A DNA stretch of 64,000 nt from JAIQET01 sp035542575. GTDB lineage: Bacteria; Acidobacteriota; Terriglobia; Terriglobales; Acidobacteriaceae. The notes beneath the pieces were generated by a model. It was not told where the DNA came from. It did not search any database and saw only the letters and a program-made list of their open reading frames with translations. Positions 32,381-41,270 of this stretch are shown piece after piece. Numbering within the stretch: the first letter of the stretch is position 1; the number at the start of each line of letters is the position of its first letter. The position numbers and the translations under genes are program-made. The stretch covers positions 71,484 through 135,483 of the forward strand of contig DATKLE010000166.1 of assembly GCA_035542575.1 (NCBI GenBank). Direction: 5' to 3'.

Positions 32381-35041
32381 TTACTCGACTTGTTTCTTTA
32401 GCTCCGCCAGCAGATTCAACGCTTCCAGCGGCGTCAGCCGATTCAGGTCCACCTCCCGCAATCGCTCCAATACCGGTTGCGAGAGCGGGGTGAAGATCGT
32501 CAACTGGGCCGGGGGACGCGGTTGCAACTCGTCGCTGGCGAGCTGGGCGGTCAGTTGTTGCTCGGCGCTTTCATGTTCGGCCAGAACCTCGCGGGCGCGC
32601 TCGATGACTTCATTCGGCAGGCCCGCGAGCTTGGCCACTTCGATGCCGTAGCTGCGGTCCGCGGCGCCGGGCTCGACCTTGCGGAGGAAGACAATCCCGC
32701 CTCCGGTTTCTTTCACGGAGACGTGATAGTTCTTCACCCCGGAAAGCTGATCGGCCAGTTCGGTCAGCTCGAAATAATGGGTTGCGAACAAAGTCTTGGC
32801 GCGGGTGCGGGCGTGGATGTATTCGACCGCCGCCCAGGCGATGGCCAGGCCGTCATAGGTGGCGGTGCCACGGCCGACTTCGTCAAGAAGAATCAACGAT
32901 CTCGGCGTCGCAGTGTGCAGAATGGACGCGGTCTCGGTCATCTCGACCATGAAGGTGGAGCGGCCGCGCGCCAGGTTATCGCTGGCGCCGATGCGGGTAA
33001 AGACGCGATCCACCACACTGAGCCGCGCCGAGCGCGCGGGCACGAACGATCCCATCTGGGCAAGAATCACGCTCAGCGCGGCCTGGCGGAGATAGGTGGA
33101 CTTGCCTCCCATGTTCGGGCCGGTGAGCACCAGAACGGTGTGTGTGGTCGAGTTGAGGAACAGATCATTGGGGACAAATCGCTCCCCGCCTCCGGCAAGT
33201 TCCTGCTGCTCGATGACGGGATGACGGCCTCCGATGATCTCGATGTCGCCCGAGTCATCAAAAACGGGGCGGCAGTAGCTGCGAAGGGCGGCGACGTGCG
33301 CCAGCGACGCCAGCACGTCCACCTCGGCCAGCGCCAGCGCCGTCTGCCGGATGCGTTTGGCTTCTCCGGCAATGGCCGACCGCAACTCGGCGAACAAGCG
33401 GCGCTCGATTTCGACGATCTTCTCCTGGGCATCCAGGATCTTTGACTCGTATTCTTTCAGCTCGGGCGTGGTGAATCGCTCGGCGTTGACCAGGGTCTGC
33501 TTGCGCTCGTAGTCGGGCGGAACCAGGTGCAGATTGGGTTTCGAAACCTCGAGGTAATAGCCGAAGATGGAGTTGAACTTCACCTTTAACGAAGCGATGC
33601 CGGTGCGCTGGCGCTCCCGCTGCTCGATCTGGGCGAGGTACTGCTTGCTGTTGCGGCTGAGGTCGCGCAGCTGATCGAGTTCCTTGTCTATACCACTTTG
33701 GATAACACCGCCATCGCTGAGCGAGATCGGCGGCTCGGGGACAATGGTCCTATCAATCCGCTCGCGGAGATCGAAGAGTTCATCCACGTTCTTGTGCAGA
33801 ACCTGCAGTCGCTCCGTAGCCAACCGTGTCAACGCCGTTCGTACGGCCGGGATCTTCGCCAACGAAGCCGCCAGGGCGAGCACATCGCGGGGATTGGCGG
33901 TTTCCAGGGTGACCCGGCTGAGCAGGCGTTCAAGATCGAGAATCCCATCGAGGGCGCGGCGCAGTTCCTCGCGCGCCACGATCTCTTTGACCTGCGCTTC
34001 AACCGCGTCCAGGCGGGCGTTGATCTCGGGGAGTTCGATGGACGGCCGCAGCATCCAGGAACGCAGCAGGCGCTTGCCCATGGGGGTGACGGTCGAGTCG
34101 AGCGAGCGGAACAGGGTCACCCCTGCGTCCGTCCCGGCGAACAGCGGTTCGATCAGCTCCAGGTTGCGCACCGTGACCGCGTCCAGGACCAGGCAGTTCT
34201 GGCGCTCGTAGAAGCCGATGCGATCCACATGGTCAAGAGTCCCGCGCTGGGTGGAGCGGACGTAATAGAGGATGGCCCCTGCCGCCGAGGCGGCTGCGGG
34301 TTTGCCGGCCAGGCCGAAACCCTCGAGGGACAAAACACCGAAGTGATTTTCGAGCAGCGGAATGGCGTGGTCAGGGGCGAAGATCCAGTCGTCGAGCGGG
34401 GTTTCGGCGAGGGCGGGAAGCGGCGTCCACTTCGCGGGCTGGAGGGGTGAAACGCTCGTCCCTACATCAGCAGTGGCCGCAGGCGCGCTCTCGAACAGCG
34501 GAGCCGAAGAAGCATACAGAATCTCCTTCGGCCGCAACTGCCGCAGCTCTTCTTCAATCCGGCGGGCGGCGTCTTGGCCGTGAAATTCAGTGGCACGAAA
34601 TTCGCCGGTGGATAGGTCTAACGCGGCGAAGCCCACTCGATCGCCGACCCGGCCCATGGCGGCGAGGAAGTTGTTCTCCTCAGAACTCAGCGCAGAAGCG
34701 GCCGTTCCCGGCGTGACCACACGGGTCACTTCGCGGCGCACCAGTTTCTTGGCCAGGCGGGGATCTTCCACCTGGTCGCAGATGGCCACTTTGAATCCCT
34801 TGCGGATCAGCTTGGAGATGTAGCCCTCGGCGGCATGGTAGGGCACGCCACACATGGGCACGGCGATACCTTTTTCCTTGTTGCGCGAGGTCAGCGTGAT
34901 CTGCAGTTCGCGTGAGGCGAGGATGGCATCGTCAAAGAAGAGCTCGTAGAAATCCCCCAAGCGAAAGAACAGCAGGGCAGTGGGATGCTCCTTCTTGATG
35001 GCGGCGTACTGCCGCATCAGCGGGGTGGACGGCTCGGTCAT
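32381..35041 (-). CDS. mutS: DNA mismatch repair protein MutS
   Basis: The 886 residues match full-length MutS. The N-terminal mismatch-binding domain has FRLGDFYELFFDDA (the F-x-E Phe-Tyr-Glu wedge) and GVPYHAAEGYI. Connector, lever and clamp domains follow. The ATPase has the P-loop GPNMGGKST (about residue 640), DEVGRGTATYDG Walker B/signature and FATHYFELTEL. A short C-terminal dimerisation tail follows. The start ATG 35041 faces the GalT-like gene divergently. It is upstream of nagZ on the same strand, with 55 bases between. Confidence 0.98.
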   Translation of the reverse strand: MTEPSTPLMRQYAAIKKEHPTALLFFRLGDFYELFFDDAILASRELQITLTSRNKEKGIAVPMCGVPYHAAEGYISKLIRKGFKVAICDQVEDPRLAKKLVRREVTRVVTPGTAASALSSEENNFLAAMGRVGDRVGFAALDLSTGEFRATEFHGQDAARRIEEELRQLRPKEILYASSAPLFESAPAATADVGTSVSPLQPAKWTPLPALAETPLDDWIFAPDHAIPLLENHFGVLSLEGFGLAGKPAAASAAGAILYYVRSTQRGTLDHVDRIGFYERQNCLVLDAVTVRNLELIEPLFAGTDAGVTLFRSLDSTVTPMGKRLLRSWMLRPSIELPEINARLDAVEAQVKEIVAREELRRALDGILDLERLLSRVTLETANPRDVLALAASLAKIPAVRTALTRLATERLQVLHKNVDELFDLRERIDRTIVPEPPISLSDGGVIQSGIDKELDQLRDLSRNSKQYLAQIEQRERQRTGIASLKVKFNSIFGYYLEVSKPNLHLVPPDYERKQTLVNAERFTTPELKEYESKILDAQEKIVEIERRLFAELRSAIAGEAKRIRQTALALAEVDVLASLAHVAALRSYCRPVFDDSGDIEIIGGRHPVIEQQELAGGGERFVPNDLFLNSTTHTVLVLTGPNMGGKSTYLRQAALSVILAQMGSFVPARSARLSVVDRVFTRIGASDNLARGRSTFMVEMTETASILHTATPRSLILLDEVGRGTATYDGLAIAWAAVEYIHARTRAKTLFATHYFELTELADQLSGVKNYHVSVKETGGGIVFLRKVEPGAADRSYGIEVAKLAGLPNEVIERAREVLAEHESAEQQLTAQLASDELQPRPPAQLTIFTPLSQPVLERLREVDLNRLTPLEALNLLAELKKQVE

Positions 35042-35145
35042 TTCCGGCGGCTTCGTGGGCGGATTATAACAAACGGAGGCGGCAGCCCTCGGCGACGGAA
35101 ATCACAGTTGACGCACACTCCGCAGCAGTGGTCTCCTACAGTGGC

Positions 35146-36141
35146 ATGGAACTGCGTAAAGATCCCATCACACGCTCCTGGGTGATCACCGGGGATGACG
35201 TTCCCGACGCTGCGCCCCGCTCGGGGGGGCCCTGCGCATTTTGTCCGGATGCCCCGGCGGCGCCGCAACTGGTGTCGAGCGCGGCATCGGTAGACGGGGG
35301 ACCGTGGTCGGCGCGTGCAGTGGTACATCCCATGGCCCTCTACCGTATTGAAGGCGAACCGTCACGCCGGGCGGACGGCATCTACGATCGCATGCGCTCG
35401 GTCGGCGCGCACGAGGTGCTGGTAGAGAACCGCCGCCACGACGGCCACCTGTGGAACGCGTCCGACGCCGAGATCGAGCAGTTTCTGCTGCTGGCTGCGC
35501 AGCGCATCCATGACCTCAAGCGCGACCAGCGCTTCAAGTACATCAGCATCTTCAAGAACCACGGGATCAGCGCGGGGCAGGAGTTTGAGCATCCCAACTC
35601 GCAGCTCACCGCCACCACCTTCGTGCCGCGGCGCGTGCTCTATGAGCTGCGCGCCGGCCGGGACTATTTTGAGAAGAAGGAACGCTGCGTATTTTGCGAC
35701 ATCATTTCGCAAGAACTGCACCAGGACCAGCGGGTGGTGGAGTCGCGCGGCGACTATCTTTCGATGTGCCCGTACGCGCCACGCGTGCCCTACGAAACCT
35801 GGATCCTGCCGCGGACGCATGAAGCCAGCTTTGAGCGCCTCGGACTGGCGCGGCCGGGCACGCTGCGCGATCTGGGCGGGCTTCTGCGCCGCACCCTGCA
35901 ACGGATTCGCACGGTCACCGAAGACTTCCACATGGTGCTGCACACCTCGCCCAACAGCCTGCATCGCTCCGAGAGCCTTGGGTACTGGAAGACGATCGAC
36001 GAAGACTATCACTGGCACTTCGAGATTCTGCCCATCGTTTCGGCCAAGGCAAAGTCGTACACCTTCAAAGAGGTGTACTATTCGCCGGTCGCGTCGGAGA
36101 CGGCGGTGGCCCGGCTGCGGGCGGCCAAGATCGAGGCCTAG
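35146..36141 (+). CDS. GalT-like nucleotidyltransferase of the HIT superfamily, altered active-site motif
   Basis: The fold is that of galactose-1-phosphate uridylyltransferase in about 331 residues. Zinc-type C-x2-C pairs are CAFC and CVFC, and a C-terminal HWHFEI (about 289-294) matches the second histidine motif. The nucleophile motif, normally H-P-H-S-Q or H-P-H-G-Q, reads HPNSQ (codons CAT CCC AAC TCG CAG, about residues 148-152). The His that should carry the UMP is therefore Asn. Either the enzyme has a different mechanism or substrate (as in other GalT-superfamily phosphorylase-like members or DUF4921-type proteins) or it is inactive. The start is either ATG 35146 or GTG 35128. It is divergent from mutS, with no galactose genes nearby. 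Confidence 0.85.
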   Translation: MELRKDPITRSWVITGDDVPDAAPRSGGPCAFCPDAPAAPQLVSSAASVDGGPWSARAVVHPMALYRIEGEPSRRADGIYDRMRSVGAHEVLVENRRHDGHLWNASDAEIEQFLLLAAQRIHDLKRDQRFKYISIFKNHGISAGQEFEHPNSQLTATTFVPRRVLYELRAGRDYFEKKERCVFCDIISQELHQDQRVVESRGDYLSMCPYAPRVPYETWILPRTHEASFERLGLARPGTLRDLGGLLRRTLQRIRTVTEDFHMVLHTSPNSLHRSESLGYWKTIDEDYHWHFEILPIVSAKAKSYTFKEVYYSPVASETAVARLRAAKIEA

Positions 36142-36244
36142 ATGTGAGCGCAAGTTGTTGACGAGCGAAGTCCTCCGTTCCCCGTTCTCGGCTCTCCACG
36201 GAAGTCTGCGGTGCACCAGTCATTTCCTGCGAGATAATCTCAGC

Positions 36245-36607
36245 ATGACGGTTCGGCGCATGAAGAGCTATACCGGCGGACAGGGATATGTGTACCAGTA
36301 CTACTTTGTCGGGAAGCGGGCAGCGCCGGACACTTCTTCCTGCGGGCCTTCGACCGAGTACATCTTCGATGTCACTTCCGACCGCAAGACCACGTATGCG
36401 GTCAGCGTTCTGCTGTCCCAGGAAGCCGTGGAGGCTTGGGCCGCAGCACATAAGCGGCGGCTCACCGACGCCGAGCAGTACGGGGCGGTGAAGATGCGAC
36501 TGTTCCGGGCCTTTGATGAGATTGAGGACATGAAGGGACAGGGGCGACGGCTGGAGGTTACCGCGGCAACCCTGGAAGAAGTATTGAGCACGCTCGGGGT
36601 GCAATAG
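36245..36607 (+). CDS. Conserved hypothetical protein of 120 residues
   Basis: Not recognised beyond being a compact cytoplasmic protein. MTVRRMKSYTGGQGYVYQYYFVGKR at the start is Tyr/Gly-rich; FDVTSDRKTTYAVSVLLSQEAVEAWAAAHKRR then forms a beta-helix pattern, and the end DMKGQGRRLEVTAATLEEVL is helical. The start ATG 36245 follows the GalT-like gene by 103 bases. It reads in a different frame from the long open frame that covers the GalT gene. Weakly basic, no membrane segment. Confidence 0.7.
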   Translation: MTVRRMKSYTGGQGYVYQYYFVGKRAAPDTSSCGPSTEYIFDVTSDRKTTYAVSVLLSQEAVEAWAAAHKRRLTDAEQYGAVKMRLFRAFDEIEDMKGQGRRLEVTAATLEEVLSTLGVQ

Positions 36608-36688
36608 GCGGAACTGTCCGTATGACGCGTCCAGGCGGCCAGCCGGACCTTTCGACTTCGCTCCGGCAGGCTGCCGGCGCTACGGCCT

Positions 36689-36759
36689 TGTGACATCTGT
36701 CACATGGACTTGTGACATGGCTTGCTGCCGTGTGCCCTATCCACCGAGCAGACTATAAT
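36689..36759 (+). promoter_or_regulatory. Heme-operon promoter with perfect CRP-type site
   Basis: TGTGACATCTGTCACA (36689-36704) is a perfect TGTGA-N6-TCACA site. A further TGTGACA half-site lies at 36711-36717, and a consensus -10 TATAAT at 36754-36759. If transcription starts near 36766 the palindrome is centred at about -69.5, within the usual range for class I activation by CRP-family proteins. The first gene served is hemX at 36816. Confidence 0.6.
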
Positions 36760-36815
36760 CACTGAATCGGAACGGGAGAGGATGCCCGAACCGGTGCAGG
36801 CGGTCTTTCACACTT

Positions 36816-37628
36816 ATGTCCATACTTTGGCTGCGAGTTGCGCTCGGCTGTTATGCCGTGGGGCTGTTGTACGCCCTGGTGGCGCTGACCCGGACCAGCG
36901 AACTGCTGGGTAAAATCGCGCTGCATGCCGCCTATCTTGGCATGGTCTTTCACTTTGTATCGCTCATGGAGTCGGTGATCCTGTCGGGTCAGATCGCGTT
37001 GGCCTCGGCGCACAACTCCATTTCTTTGCTGGGTTTTCTGATCATGACGGTGTTCATGATCGCCTACATGGTCTACAAGACCACGTCGCCGGGGATCGTC
37101 GTCTTCCCCCTGGTGTTTCTGCTGACCTTCGTGGCCGCCACCGGACAGCAACCGTTCCTGCTGACCTCGCCGGGAATGCGCACCGGGTGGTTGTTCGCCC
37201 ACATTGCCATGATCTTCACGGGATATGCGGCGCTGATCTTGAGCTTTGGGGCCAGCCTGCTGTACCTGCTGCAGGAACGCAGTCTGAAATCGAAACGCTC
37301 GGGGATGCTCTCGCGCCTGCCCGCGCTGGAAGTGATTGATGAGATCGGTTACCGCTCCCTGCTCCTCGGCTTTCCGTTTATGACGCTGGGGCTGATTGCC
37401 GGCACTGTGGTGGCGCAATCCACCTTCGGGCGGGTGAACTTTCTTGATCCCAAGATTCTGCTCTCCATCCTGATGTGGGCGGTGTACCTGATCATGCTGT
37501 ATACCCGCTGGAATTCGGGATGGCGGGGGCGGCGCGCGGCGTACCTGGCGACGGGCGCGTTTGTCGCGGCGGTGGTGGCGTGGGCGGCCAACTACTTCAG
37601 CACGATTCACAGGTTTGTCCGGACATGA
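36816..37628 (+). CDS. hemX: HemX/CcsA-type cytochrome c assembly membrane protein
   Basis: The 270 residues have about eight hydrophobic helices. The family marks are HSISLLGFLIM-like (here AHNSISLLGFLIM), WLFAHIAMIFTGYAALILSFGASL and LGFPFMTLGLIAGTVVAQ. HemX is membrane-bound, often coded directly before hemA, and affects HemA level; the CcsA-like core suggests a link with heme handling. The start is ATG 36816. It overlaps hemA by 4 bases (ATGA), so HemA translation depends on HemX. Confidence 0.88.
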   Translation: MSILWLRVALGCYAVGLLYALVALTRTSELLGKIALHAAYLGMVFHFVSLMESVILSGQIALASAHNSISLLGFLIMTVFMIAYMVYKTTSPGIVVFPLVFLLTFVAATGQQPFLLTSPGMRTGWLFAHIAMIFTGYAALILSFGASLLYLLQERSLKSKRSGMLSRLPALEVIDEIGYRSLLLGFPFMTLGLIAGTVVAQSTFGRVNFLDPKILLSILMWAVYLIMLYTRWNSGWRGRRAAYLATGAFVAAVVAWAANYFSTIHRFVRT

Positions 37629-38923
37629 ACTTTCAGCTCATCGGCGTGAATCACAACTCGGCGCCGGTGGAGGTGCGCGAGCGCCTCGCCATTCCCGAAT
37701 CGCGCCTGCCGGAAGCCCTGAAGCGCCTGGCGCAGCACCCGGGGGTGGACGAAGGGCTGATTCTTTCGACCTGCAACCGCGTGGAGCTGCTGGCCCAGAC
37801 TCGCAATGGGAGCGCCGACCTCCGCGGCTTTGTGCGCGACTATTTTCATCTGGAGCCGGCGGATTTGGATCCCCATCTTTACGAGTTTCGTGAACAAGAC
37901 GCGATCCGCCACATATTCCGCGTCACCTCCAGTTTGGATTCCATGGTGGTGGGCGAGCCGCAGATTCTCGGCCAGGTGAAGGAGGCCTATGCCACCGCGC
38001 GCGCAGTCGGCGCGGTGCACTCGCAGCTCGACCAGTTACTGACCCGCGCGTTCGCCGTGGCCAAGCGGGTGCGCACGGAGACCGCGGTGGGGTCGTCTTC
38101 GGTGTCAGTAGCGTCGGTTGCCGTGGAGCTGGCCAAGAAAATATTTGGCTCGCTGCACGGCAAGCACGTATACCTGGTCGGGGCGGGGAAGATGAGCGAG
38201 CTGGCGGCGCGGCATCTGCTGGCGCATGGGGCTGCGTCCATTTTCGTGGCCAACCGCACCTACGACCGTGCCATCGGCTTGGCGCAGAAGTTTAACGGTC
38301 AGGCCATAGAGTTCAGCCGGCTCTACGACACCTGCGATCGTGGCGACATCGTAATCACTTCCACCGGCGCGCCCGTTGCCATCTTCCGCAAGGAACATGG
38401 CGAGATGTTCCTCAGCCGGCGCAAAAACCGGCCTATGTTCTTCATTGACATTGCGGTGCCGCGCGATGTGGACCCGGAGATGAACAAGCTGGACGGCATC
38501 TTCGTCTACGACATTGACGATCTGCAGCAGGCGGTGTCGGAGCACGTGGCCGACCGCAAGAAGGAGGCGGAGCGCGCCGAGGCCATCATCAACGACGAGG
38601 TAGCGCGTTTTCAGGCGCGTCTACTGACGCTCGATGTGGTGCCGACGATCGTTTCGCTCCAGGACCATCTCGAGACCATCCGCCAGGCCGAAATTGACCG
38701 CGTACGCGGGCGCCTGGGGGCGCTCTCTCTCGATCAGGAAATGGCCATCGAAACACTCACCCGCGGCATCGTCAACAAGATCATGCACACCCCCATCAGC
38801 ACCCTGAAGACGGCAGCGCGGGAGGCGGAGGCGACCACCGTGGTGGACATCGTGCGACGCCTCTTCAACCTGCAGGACAAGAAGGCCGCCAAGTCGGGCG
38901 GCGACTCGGGGGCGCGGAGCTAG
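37625..38923 (+). CDS. hemA: Glutamyl-tRNA reductase
   Basis: HemA reduces glutamyl-tRNA(Glu) to glutamate-1-semialdehyde, the first committed step of tetrapyrrole synthesis by the C5 route. From ATG 37625 it has 432 residues. It starts NFQLIGVNHNSAPVEVRERLA. STCNRVE follows, with the catalytic Cys50. GEPQILGQVKEAY, VGAGKMSELAARHL (NADPH-binding) and the C-terminal dimerisation helices (FQARL...VVPTIVSLQDHLETIRQAEIDRV) match the family. An upstream frame that begins at 37475 is not coding. Its stop overlaps the hemC start by one base. Confidence 0.97.
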   Translation: MNFQLIGVNHNSAPVEVRERLAIPESRLPEALKRLAQHPGVDEGLILSTCNRVELLAQTRNGSADLRGFVRDYFHLEPADLDPHLYEFREQDAIRHIFRVTSSLDSMVVGEPQILGQVKEAYATARAVGAVHSQLDQLLTRAFAVAKRVRTETAVGSSSVSVASVAVELAKKIFGSLHGKHVYLVGAGKMSELAARHLLAHGAASIFVANRTYDRAIGLAQKFNGQAIEFSRLYDTCDRGDIVITSTGAPVAIFRKEHGEMFLSRRKNRPMFFIDIAVPRDVDPEMNKLDGIFVYDIDDLQQAVSEHVADRKKEAERAEAIINDEVARFQARLLTLDVVPTIVSLQDHLETIRQAEIDRVRGRLGALSLDQEMAIETLTRGIVNKIMHTPISTLKTAAREAEATTVVDIVRRLFNLQDKKAAKSGGDSGARS

Positions 38924-39858
38924 TGGCCCGCCTGCGCATCGGCTCCCGCGGATCGCAACTGGCGCTCTGGCAAGCCAACCACATCAGCTCACTGCTGCGC
39001 GAGCGCGGCCACCTGGTGGAACTCGAGATCATCAAGACGACTGGCGACAAGATTGTGGACGTCGCGCTCGCCAAAGTCGGCACCAAGGGAATGTTCACCA
39101 AGGAGATCGAAGAGGCGCTGGCGGAAGGACGGGTGGACCTGGCGGTGCACAGCCTGAAGGACCTGCCTACGCAGCTGGCGGCGGGCTTCGAGATTGCGGC
39201 GATTACCAAGCGGGAGAATCCGCGGGATGTATTTTGCTCGCGCAAGTACAAGAGCATTGACGATCTGCCACCAGGCGCGCGGGTGGGCACCAGCAGCCTG
39301 CGGCGGCAAGCGCAGCTGAAGGCGCTGCGGCCGAACCTCAAGATTCATCCCCTGCGCGGGAACGTGGACACTCGTCTGCGCAAGCTGGAAGCAGGCGAAT
39401 ACGACGCGATTATTCTGGCCGCGGCGGGATTGAACCGGCTGGGTAAGACAGAATTAGTGCAGCAGGTCATTCCGGCGGAGATCATGTGTCCCGCGGCGGG
39501 GCAGGGGGCGCTGGGGATTGAGATTCGAGCAGGCGATACGGCGACCAGAGAGCATCTTGCGTTTTTGGACGACGCTGCAGCGCGGGCGACTACCACTTGC
39601 GAGCGCGCGCTGCTGAATAAGCTGGGTGGCGGCTGCCAAGTACCGATCGGGGCGTCGGCCGAGATGCGTCAGGGGCGGCTGCATCTGGAAGGCATTGTCG
39701 CGCATCCCGACGGGAGCAAAGTGCTGCGTGAATCGCGCGATGGGGATGATCCGGTTCAACTCGGCGAAGCGGTCGGTCGTGCGCTGCTCGAGCGCGGTGG
39801 GCACGCTATTCTCGAAGAGGTGTACGGCAAGGGCGTGGCCGTGCCGCAGCAACCGTGA
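38923..39858 (+). CDS. hemC: Porphobilinogen deaminase (hydroxymethylbilane synthase)
   Basis: HemC polymerises four porphobilinogens into hydroxymethylbilane, using a dipyrromethane cofactor held by a Cys. The 311 residues start GTG 38923 (MARLRIGSRGSQLALWQANH). They include VDLAVHSLKDLPTQLAAGF, the RGNVDTRLRKLE anion-binding Arg motif, and LLNKLGGGCQVPIGA with Cys238, the cofactor site. The TAG of hemA and GTG of hemC share one base (TAGTG). HemB, HemL and HemE are not in this window. Confidence 0.97.
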   Translation: MARLRIGSRGSQLALWQANHISSLLRERGHLVELEIIKTTGDKIVDVALAKVGTKGMFTKEIEEALAEGRVDLAVHSLKDLPTQLAAGFEIAAITKRENPRDVFCSRKYKSIDDLPPGARVGTSSLRRQAQLKALRPNLKIHPLRGNVDTRLRKLEAGEYDAIILAAAGLNRLGKTELVQQVIPAEIMCPAAGQGALGIEIRAGDTATREHLAFLDDAAARATTTCERALLNKLGGGCQVPIGASAEMRQGRLHLEGIVAHPDGSKVLRESRDGDDPVQLGEAVGRALLERGGHAILEEVYGKGVAVPQQP

Positions 39859-39878
39859 AAGCTAGATGAGTGAGGAAT

Positions 39879-41243
39879 ATGGCGAATAGAGCAAAACACT
39901 CCGCCTTGCCACTTGCGGAATCCAAGTTGAAGCAGCATTTTGGAAAGCGGCCATTGCAAGATCTAGTGACCTCCAGTCGCACCTTCCCGGTAACGGCACG
40001 AGTGGATGTACAGGTCGCATTAGAGAAACTGTTTTCCAGGTACCCGCAGGCGGAGTTGCTTGGGCTGCACAATCAATACGGTCACGAGACGATGACGATT
40101 GCGCATCTCTTGTCGAATCAGCACGACCCAGTAGTGATCAGTCCACTCCAGCATGAAGAAGTTGATATCGGAGAGGTGTTACCGGCTCGTTGTGTACGCA
40201 AAGCCTTGTGGCTGGCGCATGAGAACGGACTCCCCTTCGCGCTGCTGCTGAGCACGGCGGTCCGGTTCACGCAGGTAGAAGGCGTACACGTGGAAATTGT
40301 TGTGCCTCCCGGAGAGGCAGGGGGCGGGTTTTGTCGGGCACTGTTCGACGAGTTGGAGGCGTTGGTGAAGGGTACAGCCTCTTATCGTGGAAAGGTACTT
40401 TCGCTCGAGGCGGCGGACCGCTACTCCGGGCAGGTAGGAGTACTAAGGGTACACAAGCTCCACGCTGTCACGAGGGAACAGGTAATTCTGCCGGATAAAA
40501 CGCTGCAGTTACTCGATCGTAATGTGGGCGGGTTTATCAAGCAACGGGAGCAGCTTCGCAAGCTCGGCCTTCCTATCAAGAAGGGGCTTCTCTTTTATGG
40601 CGCGCCAGGAACCGGCAAGACCCACACAATCCATTACTTGGCGAGCCAACTGCCGGACCACACCACACTCCTCGTGACCGCCGAACAGGTCGCATATCTC
40701 GATCACTACTTCCAGCTTGCCCGGTTTTTGCAGCCGGCGATGATTGTTATTGAAGATGTGGACTTGATTGCCCGTGCGCGAGAGGCCATGCACAGCCCCT
40801 GCGAGGAAAGTCTGCTCAACAAGTTGTTGAATGAGATGGATGGACTCCGGGAAGATGCGGCAGTGCTCTTCGTACTCACTACGAATCGCCCTGAACATCT
40901 CGAAACTGCCTTGGCCTCCCGGCCCGGTCGCGTCGATCAGGCGATCGAGTTTCCACTACCCGACGATCGTGGGCGGGAACAGCTGGCCCGCTTGTACGCA
41001 TGCGGACTTCCGTTGGACGAGGATGTGGTGGAAGTAATAGTGCGCAAAACTGAGAATGCCAGCGCAGCATTCATTAAGGAGCTGATGCGTCGTGCAGCGC
41101 AGTTCCATATCTCGAATGGGAACAGCGGGAGATTGCGCTGCGCTGAGCTGGACGCTGCCCTAGAGGAGATGCTTTTTGCCGGCGGTTCGCTGAATGCCAA
41201 GCTTCTAGGAGCGACCGGTGTGAATCGACAGACCGTCAACTAG
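39879..41243 (+). CDS. AAA-family ATPase of unknown role, inserted between hemC and hemD
   Basis: The protein has about 454 residues. Residues 1-210 are an uncharacterised N-terminal domain with HEEVDIGEVLPARCVRKALW and SYRGKVLSLEAADRYSG. From about 225 on it is a classical AAA module: GLLFYGAPGTGKTH (Walker A, about 241-248), MIVIEDVDLIARAR (Walker B, about 288-293), LLNKLLNEMDGL, FVLTTNRPEHLETALASRPGRVD with the Arg finger, and a C-terminal lid. It has no protease or membrane domain. The start ATG 39879 follows GAGGAAT; GTG 39870 is an alternative. It sits 20 bases after hemC and 27 before hemD, so it is co-transcribed, yet no tetrapyrrole role is known for it. By eye its codons look less GC-rich than those of the hem genes. 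Confidence 0.9.
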   Translation: MANRAKHSALPLAESKLKQHFGKRPLQDLVTSSRTFPVTARVDVQVALEKLFSRYPQAELLGLHNQYGHETMTIAHLLSNQHDPVVISPLQHEEVDIGEVLPARCVRKALWLAHENGLPFALLLSTAVRFTQVEGVHVEIVVPPGEAGGGFCRALFDELEALVKGTASYRGKVLSLEAADRYSGQVGVLRVHKLHAVTREQVILPDKTLQLLDRNVGGFIKQREQLRKLGLPIKKGLLFYGAPGTGKTHTIHYLASQLPDHTTLLVTAEQVAYLDHYFQLARFLQPAMIVIEDVDLIARAREAMHSPCEESLLNKLLNEMDGLREDAAVLFVLTTNRPEHLETALASRPGRVDQAIEFPLPDDRGREQLARLYACGLPLDEDVVEVIVRKTENASAAFIKELMRRAAQFHISNGNSGRLRCAELDAALEEMLFAGGSLNAKLLGATGVNRQTVN

Positions 41244-41270
41244 TCGTAGATCTCTCCCGCGTGAAGTCCC

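Noticed and set aside
35510..36240. Long plus-strand frame that runs through the GalT gene
   Set aside because: It is in a different frame, Arg/Ser/Thr-rich and contains no domain. The GalT frame explains the same DNA, and the 120-residue protein starts at 36245.
37475..37624. Upstream extension of hemA
   Set aside because: It overlaps the hemX gene, and HemA conservation begins at ATG 37625.
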